Positions 44,976 to 54,624 of a stretch of 64,000 bases of DNA are shown piece after piece. The stretch is from the NCBI GenBank assembly GCA_040754315.1, contig JBFMCS010000027.1, positions 1 to 64,000 of the forward strand, written 5' to 3'. The position numbers were made by a program, and so were the translations under genes. Numbering within the stretch: position 1 is the first letter of the stretch; each line of letters begins with the position of its first letter. The notes below the pieces were generated by a model that made no database searches, had not been told where the DNA came from, and saw only the letters and a program-made list of their open reading frames with translations. This stretch comes from Bacillota bacterium. GTDB taxonomy: Bacteria; Bacillota; Sulfobacillia; DUSP01; JBFMCS01.

Positions 44976-45265
44976 CAGGCGACGGCCAGAGACACCGCGA
45001 CCATGCTGTCCAACTACGGGGGATCCTGGAGCTGGAACCGGCGTCCCATCGTGGTGACCGTCAACGGGACACGCATCGCCGCATCACAGAACAGGATGCC
45101 CCACGGAGGTCAGAGCATCTGGAACAACAACTTCCCGGGGCACTTCTGCATCCACTTCCTGGGCAGCACCACCCACGGCTCAAGCTACACCTCGAACGGG
45201 AAGCCGACCATGGATGCGGCCCACCAGCGCTGCGTGCAGCAGGCCTCGGGCACTGGCCCTAAGGA
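44976..45265 (+). pseudogene. C-terminal fragment of a cell-wall/peptidoglycan-binding-type protein
   Basis: Residues such as YGGSWSWNRRPIVVTVNG, MPHGGQSIWNNNFPGHF and CIHFLGSTTHGSSYTS match the C-terminal domain of secreted proteins found in Clostridia, often beside peptidoglycan-binding or copper-amine-oxidase-N domains. There is no start region and no natural stop: the frame runs on antisense to the next gene. The family name is uncertain. Confidence 0.5.
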
Positions 45266-45314
45266 AGATGCCCCCTCACTCTGCTGGTCCCGGCCGGTTA
45301 GACCCACCCGCCTT

Positions 45315-45959
45315 CTACCTGCCCTCCTCGACCTCATGCCATTCACGCACCTGGTATTCCTCATCTGGATCGTCCGGGTAGAAGAGCTTGTAGCCGGTGA
45401 GGGAAAGGTCCCAGGCCTCAGCATCCATCCAGCGGCCCAGGAAGATGATGTCCCACCACTGGTCTCCGACGACCTCGCCGGCGCTGTCTCTGAGGAAGCC
45501 GAGCTCAGCGGTGACCTCGATGGCCCAGGCCGTGTTTTTGTCCACCCAGACGTAGACCCAGGCGTGGCCGTAGTGGTCGTGGCCGATGACCGAGGTATCG
45601 TAGCCGTATTCCTCCTGGAGCAACCTGGCCGTAATGATCGACATATCGGAGCAGTCGAAGACACCTCTCTCGTAGCGACGGTCATACGGATGGGCGTCCA
45701 GGATCTTCTGAATCTGTTCAGGGCGGACTTCTTGGCCGCCCTGACCCTTGTAGCTGGGGTTCGAGAGTCCGACGTGACGGGGTCCCGGATTGTAGATGAT
45801 CTGAGGCAGATGCACGCCGAGGATGCTGGAAAGCACAAAAGTTATCAGTAGATAAGACAGGCAAAGAGCAAGAATTGCAGTAAGGACTTCGCATAAGGTC
45901 TTCCCCACAGTCTTGCCGGTACGTCCTTCTGCTATCTTAGGACGGACCATCTTGCGCAC
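45315..45959 (-). CDS. Transglutaminase-like protein with N-terminal membrane anchor
   Basis: 214 residues. A basic N-terminus and one transmembrane helix (LTAILALCLSYLLITFVLSS, about 27-46) precede an extracytoplasmic domain. A Cys-His-Asp-like arrangement is visible: GVFDCSDMSIITARLLQ (Cys about 102), YGHAWVYVWVD (His about 130) and WAIEVT. This matches transglutaminase-like cysteine hydrolases. The substrate is unknown. It is intact although flanked by debris on both sides, so it may be under selection or recently acquired. Confidence 0.65.
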   Translation of the reverse strand: MRKMVRPKIAEGRTGKTVGKTLCEVLTAILALCLSYLLITFVLSSILGVHLPQIIYNPGPRHVGLSNPSYKGQGGQEVRPEQIQKILDAHPYDRRYERGVFDCSDMSIITARLLQEEYGYDTSVIGHDHYGHAWVYVWVDKNTAWAIEVTAELGFLRDSAGEVVGDQWWDIIFLGRWMDAEAWDLSLTGYKLFYPDDPDEEYQVREWHEVEEGR

Positions 45960-46281
45960 CTCGCAATCGAGTGGAGTCTTCGATCACGCGTTAATTATAG
46001 CCCACCCACATTCTGGGGTGCAAGCGCTATGCGGCGAGAACCAGAAAGCGGCACCATTCGGCAGGGCATCTTCCAATCTTGTGAAACAATTACCGTACCG
46101 CAAGTATTCGGGGCCGTTTAGTCCCAGGTGGCGCTGTAGGGGTTAAACAGGTGTCGCTTTTCCCTTGCCCGATCGTGTCTCAAATCTTGGGTCCGCCATA
46201 TCGATTGCCCCGGCAGAGGGGGCTGAAACATCACCCACTACGTTACACTCGGTCAAAGATGGAAAATAAGGGTTAAACCGC

Positions 46282-46329
46282 TTGACAATAGACCTCAGAC
46301 TAGTATATTGTAAACATGTATGGGTTTAC
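46282..46329 (+). promoter_or_regulatory. Sigma-A promoter with palindromic operator at the head of the BREX remnant
   Basis: TTGACA (46282-46287), a 16-bp spacer and TATATT (46304-46309). Right after it lies GTAAAC-N8-GTTTAC (46310-46329), an inverted repeat that would cover the transcription start. A short GGTTAAACC palindrome also sits just before the -35. This suggests autorepression by the HTH protein or another regulator. Confidence 0.6.
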
Positions 46330-46425
46330 TTTGGTATAAGCGCCGAAAGCTGGAACGCGGATCTAGGAGCCAAGAGAAAGAGGCCGTATGAGGGAACCTA
46401 CGAAGTCAAACGTGAGTGGGGTCGA

Positions 46426-46632
46426 ATGATGGAAGACCGATGGCTTTCCGTAGATGAGATTGCCGGCCATCTCGGCGTCAGGCGGGATACGGTCTACAAG
46501 TGGATTAGTGAACGGCAGATGCCAGGCCACAAGATCGGTCGGCTTTGGAAGTTCAACAAGAAAGAAGTGGACGAGTGGGTGAGGTTTGGCGGAGCCAGCG
46601 ATAACGAGCTTGGTTCAAAAGGAGATCGCTAA
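46426..46632 (+). CDS. Excisionase-type helix-turn-helix protein
   Basis: A small MerR/excisionase-like DNA-binding protein (68 residues): WLSVDEIAGHLGVRRDTVYK then WISERQMPGHKIGRLWKFNK. This is the common HTH_17 pattern. In type 3 BREX and other defence loci such a gene is often first in the operon. Its stop overlaps the brxF start (TAATG). The frame is intact. The start could be ATG 46426 or 46429; the ribosome binding site is weak. Confidence 0.8.
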   Translation: MMEDRWLSVDEIAGHLGVRRDTVYKWISERQMPGHKIGRLWKFNKKEVDEWVRFGGASDNELGSKGDR

Positions 46633-47104
46633 TGGCGAAGCCGCTCGCCGATAGAGTGGTGCGAGGAATCGGACAGACTGGCGCTGTACCACCGTCTTGT
46701 TATGCTGGTGGCTCCGGCCGGTGCGGGCAAGATCGCCGCGCTCCAGGATGTTCACCAGCGCACGGCGGCTCCTCTGGTCAACGTCAGTCTTGAACTTTCC
46801 CGGCGCATGCTTGACCTCACCGAGCGCAAGCGGGCATTGCAGTTGCCCCGCCTCCTCGCAGAGATCGTGGGCTCATCCGCAGCCGATGTGGTTCTTCTGG
46901 ACAACGTCGAGGTCCTCTTCGATGTCTCGCTCAAGCAGGACCCACTGCGGCTTCTGCAGGCTCTCGCGGAACAAGACGGTGGTCACGGCTTGGAGCGGCT
47001 CCATAGACGGCGAGCACATGGTCTATGCGACGCCGGACCACCCCGAATACAAACGATATTCCTTACGAGATTTCCTGGTAGTGAACCCGGAGGCCGTTGC
47101 ATGA
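46632..47104 (+). pseudogene. brxF: BREX type 3 BrxF, frameshifted
   Basis: The pieces assemble to a BrxF protein: MAKPLADRVVRGIGQTGA in the first frame, then LVMLVAPAGAGKIAALQDVH through DVVLLDNVEVLFDVSLKQDP in the second, then LSRNKTVVTAWSGSIDGEHM to [11 protein letters not shown] in the third. Two frameshifts (about 46685 and 46965) are therefore needed. The P-loop reads GAGKI, with Ile where Thr or Ser binds magnesium. BrxF is a small P-loop protein specific to type 3 BREX. Clearly inactive. Confidence 0.8.
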
Positions 47105-47138
47105 AGACAAGGAACGAGAGCGCAGGAGGGCAGTCGCG

Positions 47139-47863
<725 letters not shown>

Positions 47864-47905
47864 TACTCGCAGAGGTAAAGAAAATGCGGTAGGGAGTAGA
47901 AAGCC

Positions 47906-50523
47906 ATGAATGAGAACACATCCTTTTTCGTTCACGGAAGTCGATGGGTGCGGGCTGATTTCCACCTGCATACTCGGCGGGACAGAGAATTTAAAGACAC
48001 AGGTTCCGAGAAGGATTTTGTGGCACGATACATTTCCGCGCTGAAGCAAGCGGACATCCGCGTTGGCGTTATCAGCAACCACAACAAGTTCGACCGGGAG
48101 GAGTTCAAAGCACTCCGAAAGGCGGCAGAACAGGAAGATATCTATCTAATGCCCGGAGTTGAGTTGTCGGTCAAGGATGGCCTTAATGGTATCCACACTC
48201 TCATAGTCTTTCATAAAGATTGGATCGATAATCCCGAAGACGCCGATCACATCAACGGATTTCTCGGACTTACCTTCGCCGGTCAGGCAAACTACGACAA
48301 CAACAATGCCCGATCTAACCATGACCTGCTGGAGACCCTTCGCGAACTGGACAAATTTGCGAAGGACTACCTGATCATCTTCGCCCATGTAGAGGATGAC
48401 AACGGTCTCTGGGGAGCATTTAAGGGTGGGCGAATCACTGAACTCGGCAAGAATGACCTGTTCCGTTCCCGCACAGCGGCTTTTCAAAAAGTGAGAACGT
48501 GGGACAAACGTGAGAAAGTCAAAGGGTGGCTTGGGGACTGGTATCCTTCGGAAGTGAAGGGATCAGACCCCAAAACATTGGACGAAATCGGGCGCGGCGA
48601 ACAGACCTTCATTAAGATGGCGCTTTCACCTTTGAGGCGGTCCAGTTTTCCCTAAAACCTGGAACAGATCGTTTGTCCGACAAGGTCATTACGAAGCAAA
48701 ATCACTCCTGGATACGCTCAGTTGCCTTCCAGGGAGGAGTATTGGATGGAAAGCGGTTTAACCTTTCTGATGAGATGAACTGCTTAATTGGTATTAGAGG
48801 AAGTGGAAAGTCCGCCGTTCTTGAATGCTTGCGCTTCGCACTTGAATTGCCGTTACCTGAATCCGCAGAAGAGTTGGACCTCAAGTACAAGCAGGATCTT
48901 GTCCGGTTCGCCCTCGGCAGCGGCGGAAAGGTCGTGGTCGAGGTGGAAGACGCACAAGGCCGGCGTTACGAAGTCCGCCGGATCCTGAACGAACGAGCGG
49001 ATATTTACTTTGATGGGAAGTTACGACCCGGCGTGCGCATGCCTTTGGAGAATCCGCTGTTTTTCGGCCAAAAGGAACTGGTGAAAAGAGGCGAAGGTTC
49101 AGAGCGTGAGTTGGTGGAACGCTTGCTGGGTTCCAAACTCGATGCCGTTCGCCGAGAGATTGATGCTCAACGCCGACGGGTGCTGGATGTGATGACGAAT
49201 TTCGATAAATTGAAAGGCCTCGATGCACAGGAGCAGGAATACCAGAGCAGGAGGAAAAATGCAGAGTTTCATCTTGGGCTTTTCAAACAGTATGGTGTCG
49301 AGCAGCAGCTTCAGCGTCAGGTGGAGTTCAATGCGGATGTGACGCATGCCAGTCATGTTGCCGATACCGTGGATGCATTTGTCCGGGCTTTCGATGTATT
49401 TCTGAAGGAGCAAGAATCCGAACTGGCCGCGCTGCCCAGGATTGAGTCCAAAGAAAACGCAGATGTCATCGCGGACATCAACGCTATCCTTGACCGGATA
49501 CGAAAGGCGCCTGGCAGTGCCCGGAAGGTTCTCGCCGAGACGCGCAACGATGCGCGCGCTTTGCGGGAAAAACTGGGGGAACTTGAGCGTCGCCGCGAGA
49601 CGCTCAAGGACGATTTCGCGTCACTTGAGCGGAAACTGAGCGAGCAACTCCAACAAGTCGGGGGCGTCAATATCCGGCCGGACGATTTTGTAAGACTCAA
49701 CACCGAATTGCAGAAAGCCAAACTGGTGCTCGAAGAAATAGCGAAGAGCCGTGCACGAAAGAACGCCCTTCGAGATGAGCTTTTGAAGGAGCTGAAGCAG
49801 CTTTCCGACCTGTGGCATCAGGAGTTCAAGCGAATCGAGATGGAAATCAAGAAACTCAACGAAAGCCAGACTGCGCTTCAAATTATTCCACAATATAAGG
49901 GCGACAAGGTTGCATTCCTGAAAGAATTGCAGAATCACCTCCGCGGCAGCAAGCTTCGAGAAGCAACCTTGAAGGGTGTGCTGGATTCACACGCAGATTT
50001 CATCTCGGTCTACGAAGCATTGGGTGCGATTTGCAGCAACCTCGGTGATTCGGGCGATGTATTTCGGAGGTATTTCGATGAAGCCAGGGCAGCTTTGCTT
50101 ACCTGGCAGGTGCCGAACACCTTCCTGATCAAATATCATGGAAAGGAACTACGCGATCACTCGCTGGGGCAGAGGGCATCAGCACTGATCCTCTTCATCC
50201 TGAGCCAGCGCGACAATGATGTAATCATTATCGACCAACCTGAAGATGACCTGGATAACCAGACCATCTTCGAGGACGTCATCAAACTGGTGCGGGCGCT
50301 TAAGAAGGGAATCCAGTTCATCTTCGCGACACACAACGCCAACTTCCCCGTACTGGGCGACGCAGAACAAGTAGGCGCTTGTTCCTTTGCCGGTCGAAGC
50401 GCCGGCATCCAGGTTGGGAGCATTGACGAGCCGGGAATACAAAAGGCCATCGTATCCATCATGGAAGGTGGACGTGAAGCCTTCACTAGGCGGAAGGAGA
50501 TTTACCAGCTATGGAAGCAATAG
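47906..50523 (+). CDS. PHP-domain plus coiled-coil ABC ATPase (TrlF-like), split by one frameshift
   Basis: The first part (47906-48655) has a PHP metallo-hydrolase domain: HLHTRRD, SNHNKFD, PGVELSV and FAHVEDD carry the metal-ligand His, Glu and Asp. The second part (open from 48628, numbered start TTG 48673) has Walker A GIRGSGKSAVLE, a ~300-residue coiled coil, an LGQRASALILFIL signature, Walker B VIIIDQPEDDLD and the THNAN switch His, as in SMC/RecF-type ATPases. One missing base near 48620 splits them. A restored reading gives about 870 residues, like TrlF-family defence ATPases. The ATG follows GGGAG. It lies inside a decayed BREX operon. Confidence 0.72.
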
Positions 50524-51674
50524 AACTTATCGAGTTGATCGCACGCGGCGAGGACAGCCGAACTCAGTTTAAGAAGGGGCAAGATGTCACCAATGCCCGA
50601 TCGCTGGCTGGTGAAATAGTAGCCTATGCAAACAGCAAGGGCGGAAGAATCTTGATCGGCATTGACGATGCCGGCTCAGTTAGCGGCTTGTCGGCTGACG
50701 ACATACGAAGGATAAATGAACTCATTTCAAATACAGCGACCGATTGTGTGCGTCCTTCCATCAACCCTGAAACCGAAAATATCTCTGTCGGTGGGAAAGT
50801 GGTCATGGTGGTCACTGTTCCTGAAGGCATCTCGAAACCATACGCCGATAATGATGGTGTGTTTTGGGTAAAGTCAGGAGCGGACAAGCGCCGGGTGACT
50901 TCCCGCGAAGAAGTCCAGCGAATGCTACAAGGCGCCGACCTGGTTCATGCGGATAAAGTGCCCGTCGATGGAACCACCTCGGGAGACATCGATCTGGAGC
51001 ACTTTGGCGCCCTTTTTTCGGAGCTATATGGTAAATGCTTTGACGAAACGGGAATCTCACTTGGTCAACTGCTAAACAATCTCGGTCTGGCACGCGACAC
51101 AAAGCTCAATCTTGCCGGACTTATGCTTTTCGGACGCAATCCTCAAAGGCACCGCCCTGCTTTCGTCATCAAGGCGGTATCCTTCGTCGGTAACGATCCC
51201 GCCGGTGAAAGATACCGGGACAGCCAAGACATCGGCGGGTGCTTGCGTGATCTGTACAAGGAAACAATCTCCTTCCTCACGCGCAATCTGCGGCGAGTGC
51301 AGAACGGAAAAGGCTTCAATACGGAAGGAGATCTGGAAGTGCCACCGGCTGCCTTGGAAGAGCTTGTCGTCAACATGCTGCTACACCGGGACTACTTCAT
51401 CTCCGCTCCATGGCGTGTATTCATGTTCGACAATCGGATAGAGCTAATCAGCCCGGGAGCTTTGCCGAACAATATCACCGTAGAGAATATCAAGAACGGT
51501 GTGTCGGTTATCCGCAATCCACTAATCGCTTCCTTTGCAACCAAAGCAGATGAGCTCCCTTACCGCGACATCGGCACGGGCATCCGACGGGCGTTGGCAG
51601 CCGTCCCCGAACTGGAGTTGGAATCGGATCATGAACGTAATCTTTTCATCGCACGTATTCCACGAAGAGAGTAG
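50511..51674 (+). CDS. AlbA_2 (Schlafen-type) and HATPase domain protein
   Basis: 387 residues, intact. The N-terminal AlbA_2 domain (about 1-130: EDSRTQFKKG, IVAYANSKGGRILIGID, KPYADNDGVFWVKSGADKRR) is a nucleic-acid-binding fold. The C-terminal part (from about 260: LEELVVNMLLHRDYF, IELISPGALPNNIT, YRDIGTGIRRAL) is the ATP-binding HATPase_c_4 type. Its ATG lies inside the last codons of the PHP-ATPase gene, a 13-base overlap, so the two proteins are made together and probably act together. Codon use is less GC-rich than that of the metabolic genes. Confidence 0.85.
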   Translation: MEAIELIELIARGEDSRTQFKKGQDVTNARSLAGEIVAYANSKGGRILIGIDDAGSVSGLSADDIRRINELISNTATDCVRPSINPETENISVGGKVVMVVTVPEGISKPYADNDGVFWVKSGADKRRVTSREEVQRMLQGADLVHADKVPVDGTTSGDIDLEHFGALFSELYGKCFDETGISLGQLLNNLGLARDTKLNLAGLMLFGRNPQRHRPAFVIKAVSFVGNDPAGERYRDSQDIGGCLRDLYKETISFLTRNLRRVQNGKGFNTEGDLEVPPAALEELVVNMLLHRDYFISAPWRVFMFDNRIELISPGALPNNITVENIKNGVSVIRNPLIASFATKADELPYRDIGTGIRRALAAVPELELESDHERNLFIARIPRRE

Positions 51675-51742
51675 GGAACTGGAGTTTGCGGGTGGCTAAT
51701 CGCAATCAACCACATAATCAGCAGACGATGTTTAACACGGAC

Positions 51743-51767
51743 CGACCCGCGACCCGGGACCCGTGAC
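51743..51767 (+). repeat. GACCCG-type repeat unit, copy 1, in pglX
   Basis: Two blocks built from CGACCC-G-CGAC and GGGACCC-GTGAC units lie here and at 51982-52013. This copy falls at the first frameshift of pglX and encodes RPATRDP. Confidence 0.55.
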
Positions 51768-51981
51768 CTGCTGGGCATTACGTTCCCGAATGAAGAGGAG
51801 CGGCATAAGCATTTCCTTGGCCTTCTGCGCGCAGGCTTGCAGGAACTGCGGGAAAAACTGTCCCTTCCCTTTACGAGTGTCGAGGATACCTTCAACCGCC
51901 TAAAATCCCTGCAGCATTGGCCGCTCGGTGCAGCCGAGGAAGTCCGCGAACTGGCCCAACGCATCGCTCACGCCTCATCCT

Positions 51982-52013
51982 CGACCCGTGATTCGGGACC
52001 CGCGACTCGCGAC
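51982..52013 (+). repeat. GACCCG-type repeat unit, copy 2, in pglX
   Basis: This is the second copy of the repeat at 51743, longer by one CTCGCGAC unit. It encodes STRDSGPATRD within otherwise conserved methyltransferase sequence, so it looks like an inserted low-complexity block. Confidence 0.55.
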
Positions 52014-52635
52014 ATCCTCAGCATTTATAAGGACGAGGTGGGCTTCCCGCACGGCAGTGACGAGGACATCCTGGCGCTCAGTGATCCGCCGTACTACACC
52101 GCCTGCCCGAAGCCTTGGGTGAGCGATTTCATGGCTCACTGGAGTAATGAGCAACAAGGACTGAGGACTGAGTCCGAGGAAAATACTCAGCCCACAGCAC
52201 TCGGCCAGTCCTACCATCGCGAGCCGTTTGCGGTGGACGTAAGCGAAGGGAAAACTGACCCCATCTATAAGGCACATTCGTACCATACGAAGGTTCCGCA
52301 TCTGGCGATTGTTCCGTCCATTCTCCACTACACGGAGCCGGGCGGCATCGTATTGGACGGGTTCTGCGGCTCGGGCATGACGGGCGTGGCCGCCCAGTGG
52401 TGCGGCACGGCGCCGGAACAGTATCGGCGGGAGGTGGAAAGCCGTTTCGAACAGCAAGGACATCTGAAACCCACTTGGGGCGCGCGCCGGGCGGTGCTCA
52501 ACGACCTGTCGCCCGAAGGCACCTTCATCGCCGCCAAACTATAACCTGCCCTTCGACGTCCGCGAGTTCTCCCGCGCGGGAAAACACATCCTCGATGTTG
52601 CTACGTTCATCTTGATTCTCACGGAAATCTGATCC

Positions 52636-52960
52636 AGGATTCTGTATGTTCAGGCAGTCTGAGCCGGGCCCGAAGAACACCCTGTGTCCCTCCACGGGCA
52701 TCACGCGCTGCCCGTCACGGTTTGCCAGGGTAACCCTCTTCGGGACGGTTGCCAGTGCCCATTCAATCAGGCCGGAGGGTATCCGCACCAGGTTTCCACC
52801 GGTAACGCCGGCGCCGCGCTGCCTCAGCATGTCCATGGCCTCCTGGAGGTAGAGGCGCACACCCGTCCTCCAGGATCTCCAGGGCTCCCCAGTGGAGCCT
52901 ATGGCACTGCCCGTCAGACAGGTACCGGAAGTGAGGCGTGCGGAAGGAATCCTCATTCAT
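52636..52960 (-). pseudogene. MttB-family N-terminal fragment cut by the defence island
   Basis: On the minus strand MNEDSFRTPHFRYLSDGQCH then LHWGALEILED starts like MttB. A frameshift near 52865 leads to LYLQEAMDMLRQRGAG, VRIPSGLIEWALATVPKRVT and VFFGPGSDCLNIQNP. Then similarity ends, and the same DNA read on the plus strand is the end of the pglX fragment. It lies seven bases after the stop of an intact mttB, so the two were tandem paralogues. Confidence 0.75.
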
Positions 52961-52966
52961 TAGGGG

Positions 52967-54412
52967 TTAAACACGGTTCTGCTTCCCTTCGAAGGTCTTC
53001 TCGTACGCATCGCCAATGGCGTCCAGTTCCCTCACCGTTTCTTCCCCAAGGCCTGCCCCCTCGCCCGAGAGGATGGTCCTCAGCCGCTTGCCGATCCTCG
53101 CTGAAAGGGTGGGACCCTCGCGTTCCGCCCAGACGCTGTAGGGTGTCCTGTCAAACAGGCTGGGTAGCCAGCACTCGTCGCGGAAGTGATCGAAGGTATG
53201 ATCGGTCTGGAGGAAGTGGCCGCCCGGCCCCACCTGTCTCATGGTCTCTATGGCCAGGGTCTCCTGGTTCACGGCGATGCCGCCGGTGAAACGCTTGACC
53301 ATGGAAATGATCTCGTTGTCCAGGACTAGCATGGGCAGGGAGCCCACCATGCCAGCGCTCATGTACCCGGAGTCATGGATCAGGTCCGAGCCGCAGAGGG
53401 CTGCCGAAATGATGGACAAGGTTGCCTCCGCCCCTGCCTGGCTGTCAAACCTGTTAGAATCAGTGCACCCGGCGGTGCCAAATACGGGGAGCCCGTAGTA
53501 CTTGCCCAGCTGCGCTGCGGCGAAATGCATCAGCGGGAGTTCAACGCCGCCGTAGATGGATATGCCTGACCGCATGTCCATGGATGAGGGTATTAGCCCG
53601 TAGATAAAGGGGGAGCCCGGCTGCTTCAGCTGGTGGAGCACGAGGCCTGTCAGGGTTTCCGCATTGGCCATGGCAAGACACCCCGCCATGGTTACCGGCG
53701 CCGTTCCGCCGGCTATAGCCCCTGAGGCGTAGGTTACGGGAATGCGATGCTCGGCGCAGAACAGGAGGCTCGAGAGGGACTCCTCGGAGTGCCTGAGGGG
53801 CGATGTAGGCTGGGTATAGATCACGTAGAACGGCCTGCTGGAGAGTTCCCTTGGGCTGCCCCGGACGGCAGCCCCCATCTCCCATATGGCCTTGGTTGAG
53901 GAGAGCGAGGTTGTGGTGGACACGAAGGGCTTGCGGCAACCACATATCATGGACTTGGCGCTGTAGACATCGGTGAGGAAGGGGTTGACATCCGACGGCA
54001 GCGCCAGTGACATGACGAAGTCGATGCCCTCAAGGGCCTCGCAGACCCGGGCGGAAATGGATACATCGCTGAGGGTGGCCCGGCGCACATGCCCGGTCTG
54101 GACATCCACGAAGTAGGGAAGGTCCGAACCCGGCCCAAAGTAGATGCGCCCGGCTCCCAGCTCCAGCGCCGCCGTTCCCTCCCTGTCAAAGATGGTGAAG
54201 CCTGAGGGGGCGGTGTAAAGGCTCTGTTCAACCAGTTCCCCAGGAATGAACACCCTGCTTCCCTTGACCGTGGCCCCGGCATCACCCAGCAGTGCGCGGG
54301 CCCTCTCGTCAAGGAGCTCCATGCCGGCCTCCCCCAGGATCTCCATGGAGGCGACATGGATGAGCTGCAATGAATTCTGGTCCAGCACAAGGGGCATTTC
54401 ATTGAACACCAC
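52967..54412 (-). CDS. Trimethylamine methyltransferase-family (MttB-like) protein, sigma-54 controlled
   Basis: 481 residues, full length, no amber codon, so a non-pyrrolysine MttB homologue. Landmarks: GAGRIYFGPGSDLPYFVD, QPTSPLRHSEESLSSLLF, YGLIPSSMDMRSGISIYGG, the acidic MLVLDNEIISMVKRF and HFLQTDHTFDHFRDECWLP. It would demethylate a methylated amine in the cytosol with a corrinoid partner, perhaps the one encoded at 43.3 kb. GTG start after AAAGGATG. A consensus sigma-54 promoter lies about 80 bp upstream and its likely activator is the next gene upstream. Confidence 0.9.
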   Translation of the reverse strand: MVFNEMPLVLDQNSLQLIHVASMEILGEAGMELLDERARALLGDAGATVKGSRVFIPGELVEQSLYTAPSGFTIFDREGTAALELGAGRIYFGPGSDLPYFVDVQTGHVRRATLSDVSISARVCEALEGIDFVMSLALPSDVNPFLTDVYSAKSMICGCRKPFVSTTTSLSSTKAIWEMGAAVRGSPRELSSRPFYVIYTQPTSPLRHSEESLSSLLFCAEHRIPVTYASGAIAGGTAPVTMAGCLAMANAETLTGLVLHQLKQPGSPFIYGLIPSSMDMRSGISIYGGVELPLMHFAAAQLGKYYGLPVFGTAGCTDSNRFDSQAGAEATLSIISAALCGSDLIHDSGYMSAGMVGSLPMLVLDNEIISMVKRFTGGIAVNQETLAIETMRQVGPGGHFLQTDHTFDHFRDECWLPSLFDRTPYSVWAEREGPTLSARIGKRLRTILSGEGAGLGEETVRELDAIGDAYEKTFEGKQNRV

Positions 54413-54490
54413 TGCACATCCTTTCCCCAGGTATCAGAGGTACGCGACGCAGGCTGCGTGCAGCCAAGTCCGCACTCAGCCAACTGCCAT

Positions 54491-54506
54491 TGCAAGGTCT
54501 GTGCCA
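54491..54506 (-). promoter_or_regulatory. Consensus sigma-54 (-24/-12) promoter
   Basis: On the minus strand TGGCACAGACCTTGCA fits TGGCAYRNNNNTTGCW at every fixed position, with GG and GC exactly ten bases apart. It lies about 80 bp before the mttB start and just downstream of a sigma-54 activator gene. Confidence 0.85.
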
Positions 54507-54584
54507 GTGGGAGCAGATCAGCGAAACCCTGCTCTATGAGGTGCTGGGGAAAGGTCCGGAAAACCTGGGGCTGGGGGACGCTGG

Positions 54585-54609
54585 ATTCCGAGACACTTGT
54601 CCGAGGAAT
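54585..54609. promoter_or_regulatory. Possible activator binding site
   Basis: ATTCC-N15-GGAAT is a short inverted repeat about 80-100 bp upstream of the -24 element, the usual distance for an enhancer-binding protein. It is short, so evidence is weak. Confidence 0.25.
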
Positions 54610-54624
54610 CAGCACCTGGCTGGG

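Larger units (their letters stand above)
51692..52605 (+). pseudogene. pglX: BREX type 3 PglXI adenine methyltransferase, broken 5' fragment
   Basis: GTG with GGAG upstream begins MANRNQPHNQQTMFNTDRPA and stops at 51764. The frame shifts to LLGITFPNEEERHKHFLGLL, and the MTase motif IV ALSDPPYYTACPKPW and motif I LDGFCGSGMTGVAA follow. A further frameshift near 52541 yields YNLPFDVREFSRAGKHILD, after which homology ends. Only about 300 of the usual ~900 residues remain. Motif order IV before I fits the permuted PglX methyltransferases that mark self DNA in BREX. Confidence 0.8.

Noticed and set aside
45003-45851. A 282-residue plus-strand protein
   Set aside because: Only the first ~85 codons resemble a protein domain. 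The rest is antisense to the transglutaminase-like gene.
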